A stretch of DNA of 64,000 bases. Origin: Azadirachta indica (lineage: Eukaryota; Streptophyta; Magnoliopsida; Sapindales; Meliaceae). The stretch lies in the NCBI GenBank assembly GCA_022749755.1, contig CM040447.1, forward strand, positions 8,020,545-8,084,544, written 5' to 3'. A program made the position numbers and the translations under genes. How positions within the stretch are numbered: the stretch's first letter is position 1; the number at the start of each line of letters is the position of its first letter. Below are positions 61,401 through 64,000 of this stretch, piece after piece. Below the pieces are notes generated by a model. The model had not been told where the DNA came from, made no database searches, and worked only from the letters and a program-made list of their open reading frames with translations.

Positions 61401-64000
61401 CTGTAGTCTGTGATGGAGATGATAGTTGCAGGACTTTCTGATCCTTACTACCCTAGAGTGTTTACAATTAAATCATTTTCTTTGTTTTGCATCATTTACC
61501 AATATCTCATTCTTTTAATGCTTACTCTTTTTTATCTCATGAGATGACATACTAGTTTTATGATAGAACTCTTGAACTGCTAATAGATAATTACCAAGGA
61601 AAGTTCTCATATGTTCCTGGGGCAGAATTTATTTCACCTGCTCAGGCAGATAAACATGTTGGTGCAAATGATGCTAGACTAACATATGACCACTCAGAAA
61701 ACCTTGATTTCCCGTCATGGGAGGATGTCTTGGAAGATTCTGCTCTAGGAGTTGGATCTCATCCTATTGCATCAATTTCTTCATATGAGCCTGATAACGT
61801 GGGAAACGTTGCTAAACAATGGCATGAAATGCTGGGAGATCTTTTCACCAATAGCTTTGGTAAACAGGAGCGTGGAAGTCGCCTGCCGATCCCAGGCGAG
61901 TGGCAGGTATGAAGTGATTTATAACTTTTGTGCTATCTATTACTGGCATCAAATGTTTAAGTTTTGGGTGAGCTGGAACTTTCTGGTATCACAAATTTTT
62001 CTTTGCCATAGTTTCTATAGAATTTCACAAATGATGAATATATTATTTTTCTACTCTTATTCAGAATCTCTTAAAATACAACTATTTACAGTCAAAAAAG
62101 AAATACTAACAGAAAATGAATCATGTCATGATTTTGCAGTTAAATTTCCATGCAAGTATTTGACTGATTATGATATATTATGGCAAATTTGATTGTGATC
62201 TTTCTTACCATATCTTTATCCAATGATTCAACCAATGAAATCTTTTGAAGATCTTAACTCTAATTCTTTTCATCTTGACAAGACATTAACTTTGATAATT
62301 GTCAGTTTCTTGGCTGGTAGAAAGGCCAGAAACTTGTTGCTTCATACAAATAACTGATGAACTTAGGGTGTTTTAACAGAAGTTAGGTTATTGCTTAGTT
62401 AAACCTAATTTTTCCATAAAAATATCTTCTCCAATAATTTTTGCTATTTTCAGAATTTTTTTCCCTGCCTCATTACAATGATAGGAATCCATGATTTAGG
62501 TGAAAAGATATTTTGGCTCTTATAGTGGATAAGAGGTGAAGTAAGACACATAAGGATTGAGCAAATAAGCTGTCTTTTCATCTTAAAATCTGTTAACAAA
62601 CCATTAAAATTAAATTCCATTTTTAATTTTGCTTCTAGGGAGCTGTTAGGACTTGCCGTATTTCTTGTATTAGAGTTTTGAGCAAGATGAAGTTTTACAA
62701 GCTACAAATATGCTATATATCAGTATTCTGGCACTTGTGGGTAATTTCTCGGTATACATGGATTATTCAGTGGTCGTTTCTCTTTCATCTTTGTAAATTG
62801 AATTCAATTACTTTTGTTTAGACTTTAGTTTTCCATGTAAATAGACATCTGAAGATGATTCGTGTTTCTGGCAGAATCTTACTTCAATGTCTTGGGAACA
62901 AGTTGCTTGTGATTACTTAATTCTCTTTAACGTCCCTTTGCACGTGCCAATATGCAAACTGATATTTATGTACAGCTCTCAGATGCAGAACGTGGATATC
63001 TTTTGAAATCAGATTTAGAGAGCAAAGTGTCCATAGAAGGGAAATCCATATACTCCTCCGCTATAAAACAGCATCTATTTGATGGTTTTATGGAGGAAGG
63101 TGTGAAGATTGACGGTTTCCCCCAGTGGCCGAGTAAAGAAGTAGATGTAAAAGAGTCAAATATGCAACCCAGTTCTGACGGGGAGACAGTCAAAAGAGAA
63201 AACTGGGTTCATGATTCCAGTGAAATCAGTTTCTCCCAGTGGCTGAGTAAAGAAGTAGATGTAAAAGAGTCAAATATTGAATCCAGTTCTGACGGCTATT
63301 GGGAGACAGTCAAAAGAGAAAACTGGGTTCATGATTCCAGCAATTCCGCTGAAGCCCACTTGAATTCCTATGTGCTGAGTCCTTCCCTCACCCAACACCA
63401 ACTCTATAGCATTATTGATTTCTCGCCGAATTGGGCATTTGTTGGCTCAGAAATCAAGGTATACTTTAGTTTACTATTCCATTTTTTGGGCGATAATGTC
63501 AACTAAGCTTTACCATTCAATGAAGGTTGGAAATTAACTGAGTGGTCAAAACAAAAGCTGTCTTTCCCTGTTGAAGTAATAGCTTTTGAATGCTAATTCT
63601 AATTTACACTTCATTTTCTTATTTGTTACCCAGGTCCTGATCACTGGAAGATTCTTGATTAGTCAACAAGAAGCAGAAAACTGTAAGTGGGCATGTATGT
63701 TTGGGGAAGTGGAAGTTCCAGCAGAAATTGTAGCGGGTGGTGTTATTTGTTGCCAGACTCCTTTAAAAAATGTTGGGAGGGTTCCATTTTATGTTACATG
63801 TTCCAATAGGTTAGCATGCAGTGAAGTGCACGAATTTGAATATCTAGCCAACCATGTACAAGATGTGGATACTGTAGATAATTGCAGTGATGTCAGTGGT
63901 GAAAGTCTCCGCATGCGATTTGAAAAGTTATTGTGTCTGAGTTCTGTCAGTACTCCGAATTGTGATTCCAGCTATCTGAATGATATATCTCAACCGAAAA
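58478..64000 (+). CDS. CAMTA: Calmodulin-binding transcription activator, 5' part
   Basis: Exons read: 58478-58505, 58583-58702, 59541-59656, 59809-59897, 60041-60083, 61125 to about 61300, a linker exon ending 61906, 62976-63458, and 63634 to beyond the window. The CG-1 DNA-binding domain is intact: QHRWLHPPEICEILRNYQKF, GSLFLFDRK, RDGHNWRKKQDGKTVKEAHE, LHCYYAHGEENENF and HYLEVKGNR. The exon at 62976 ends SIIDFSPNWAFVGSEIK and the next starts VLITGRFLISQQEAENCKW, the TIG domain (FGEVEVPAEIVAGGV, RVPFYVTCSNR). Ankyrin repeats and IQ motifs should follow outside the window. The closest group is CAMTA1/2 of Arabidopsis, nuclear factors that bind CGCG boxes and respond to Ca-calmodulin. The linker between 61300 and 61600 is unresolved: the 61125 frame meets TAA at 61359 unless it is spliced before. 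Confidence 0.85.
63115..63342 (+). repeat. 114-bp in-frame duplication in CAMTA
   Basis: Two copies with period 114 bases (38 codons) begin at 63115 and 63229. Each encodes F-QW-SKEVDVKESN, then SSSDG or PSSDG, ETVKRENWVHDSS. Copies differ at about ten bases and one six-base insertion, so the event is fairly recent. Confidence 0.9.

Overview
The window is nuclear DNA of a flowering plant, most likely a woody eudicot. It is AT-rich, its genes have small GT-AG introns, its intergenic spacers are full of short inverted-repeat elements, and the proteins match angiosperm families closely. A Citrus-like genome is a guess that the sequence alone cannot prove.

From 1 to 36 kb there are eight ordinary housekeeping genes: a ROCK1-type nucleotide-sugar transporter (+), a mitochondrial uL23-like ribosomal protein (+), an NPH3/BTB photoresponse-type protein (-), a RAB6-class GTPase (+), LSM5 (+), an unnamed protein with a C-terminal membrane anchor (-), a BTL3-type mitochondrial carrier (+) and the kinase CDKC (-). 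Every exon chain was closed in frame by hand. ROCK1, RABH1, BTL3 and CDKC are close neighbours on Arabidopsis chromosome 5 (from memory), so this part looks like an old conserved block. The spacers (7.4-12.3, 20.9-27.5 and 35.5-37.4 kb) hold MITEs and decayed duplications.

From 37 to 54.5 kb lies the unusual part: a tandem pair of mosaic genes on the + strand. Copy A (37383-44453) reads R2R3-MYB, CAMTA-type IQ segment, FAR1-type zinc domain, OTU protease domain, a second IQ segment, an AP2/ERF domain and a second OTU domain. Copy B (46826-53351) reads R2R3-MYB, IQ segment, CAMTA linker, FAR1 domain, MULE transposase, SWIM zinc finger and OTU. In both, the reading frame can be followed through all exons, giving models of about 1348 and 1281 residues. 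A third, broken OTU copy (53.8-54.4 kb) runs into a decayed GATA-type zinc finger. The MYB third exon ends in CAMTA coding sequence followed by a CAMTA intron, so the MYB/CAMTA join is visible inside an exon and is not just two adjacent genes.

From 58.5 kb to the end is the 5' half of a real CAMTA gene (CG-1 domain, linker, TIG domain). It runs off the window and is the likely relative of the parental gene for the CAMTA parts of the mosaics. Together these suggest a local series of duplications in which a CAMTA paralogue lost its CG-1, TIG and ankyrin parts, gained a MYB head, and acquired a FAR1/MULE-OTU tail that also joined AP2 and GATA pieces. Whether the mosaics are expressed as single proteins cannot be decided from DNA alone.
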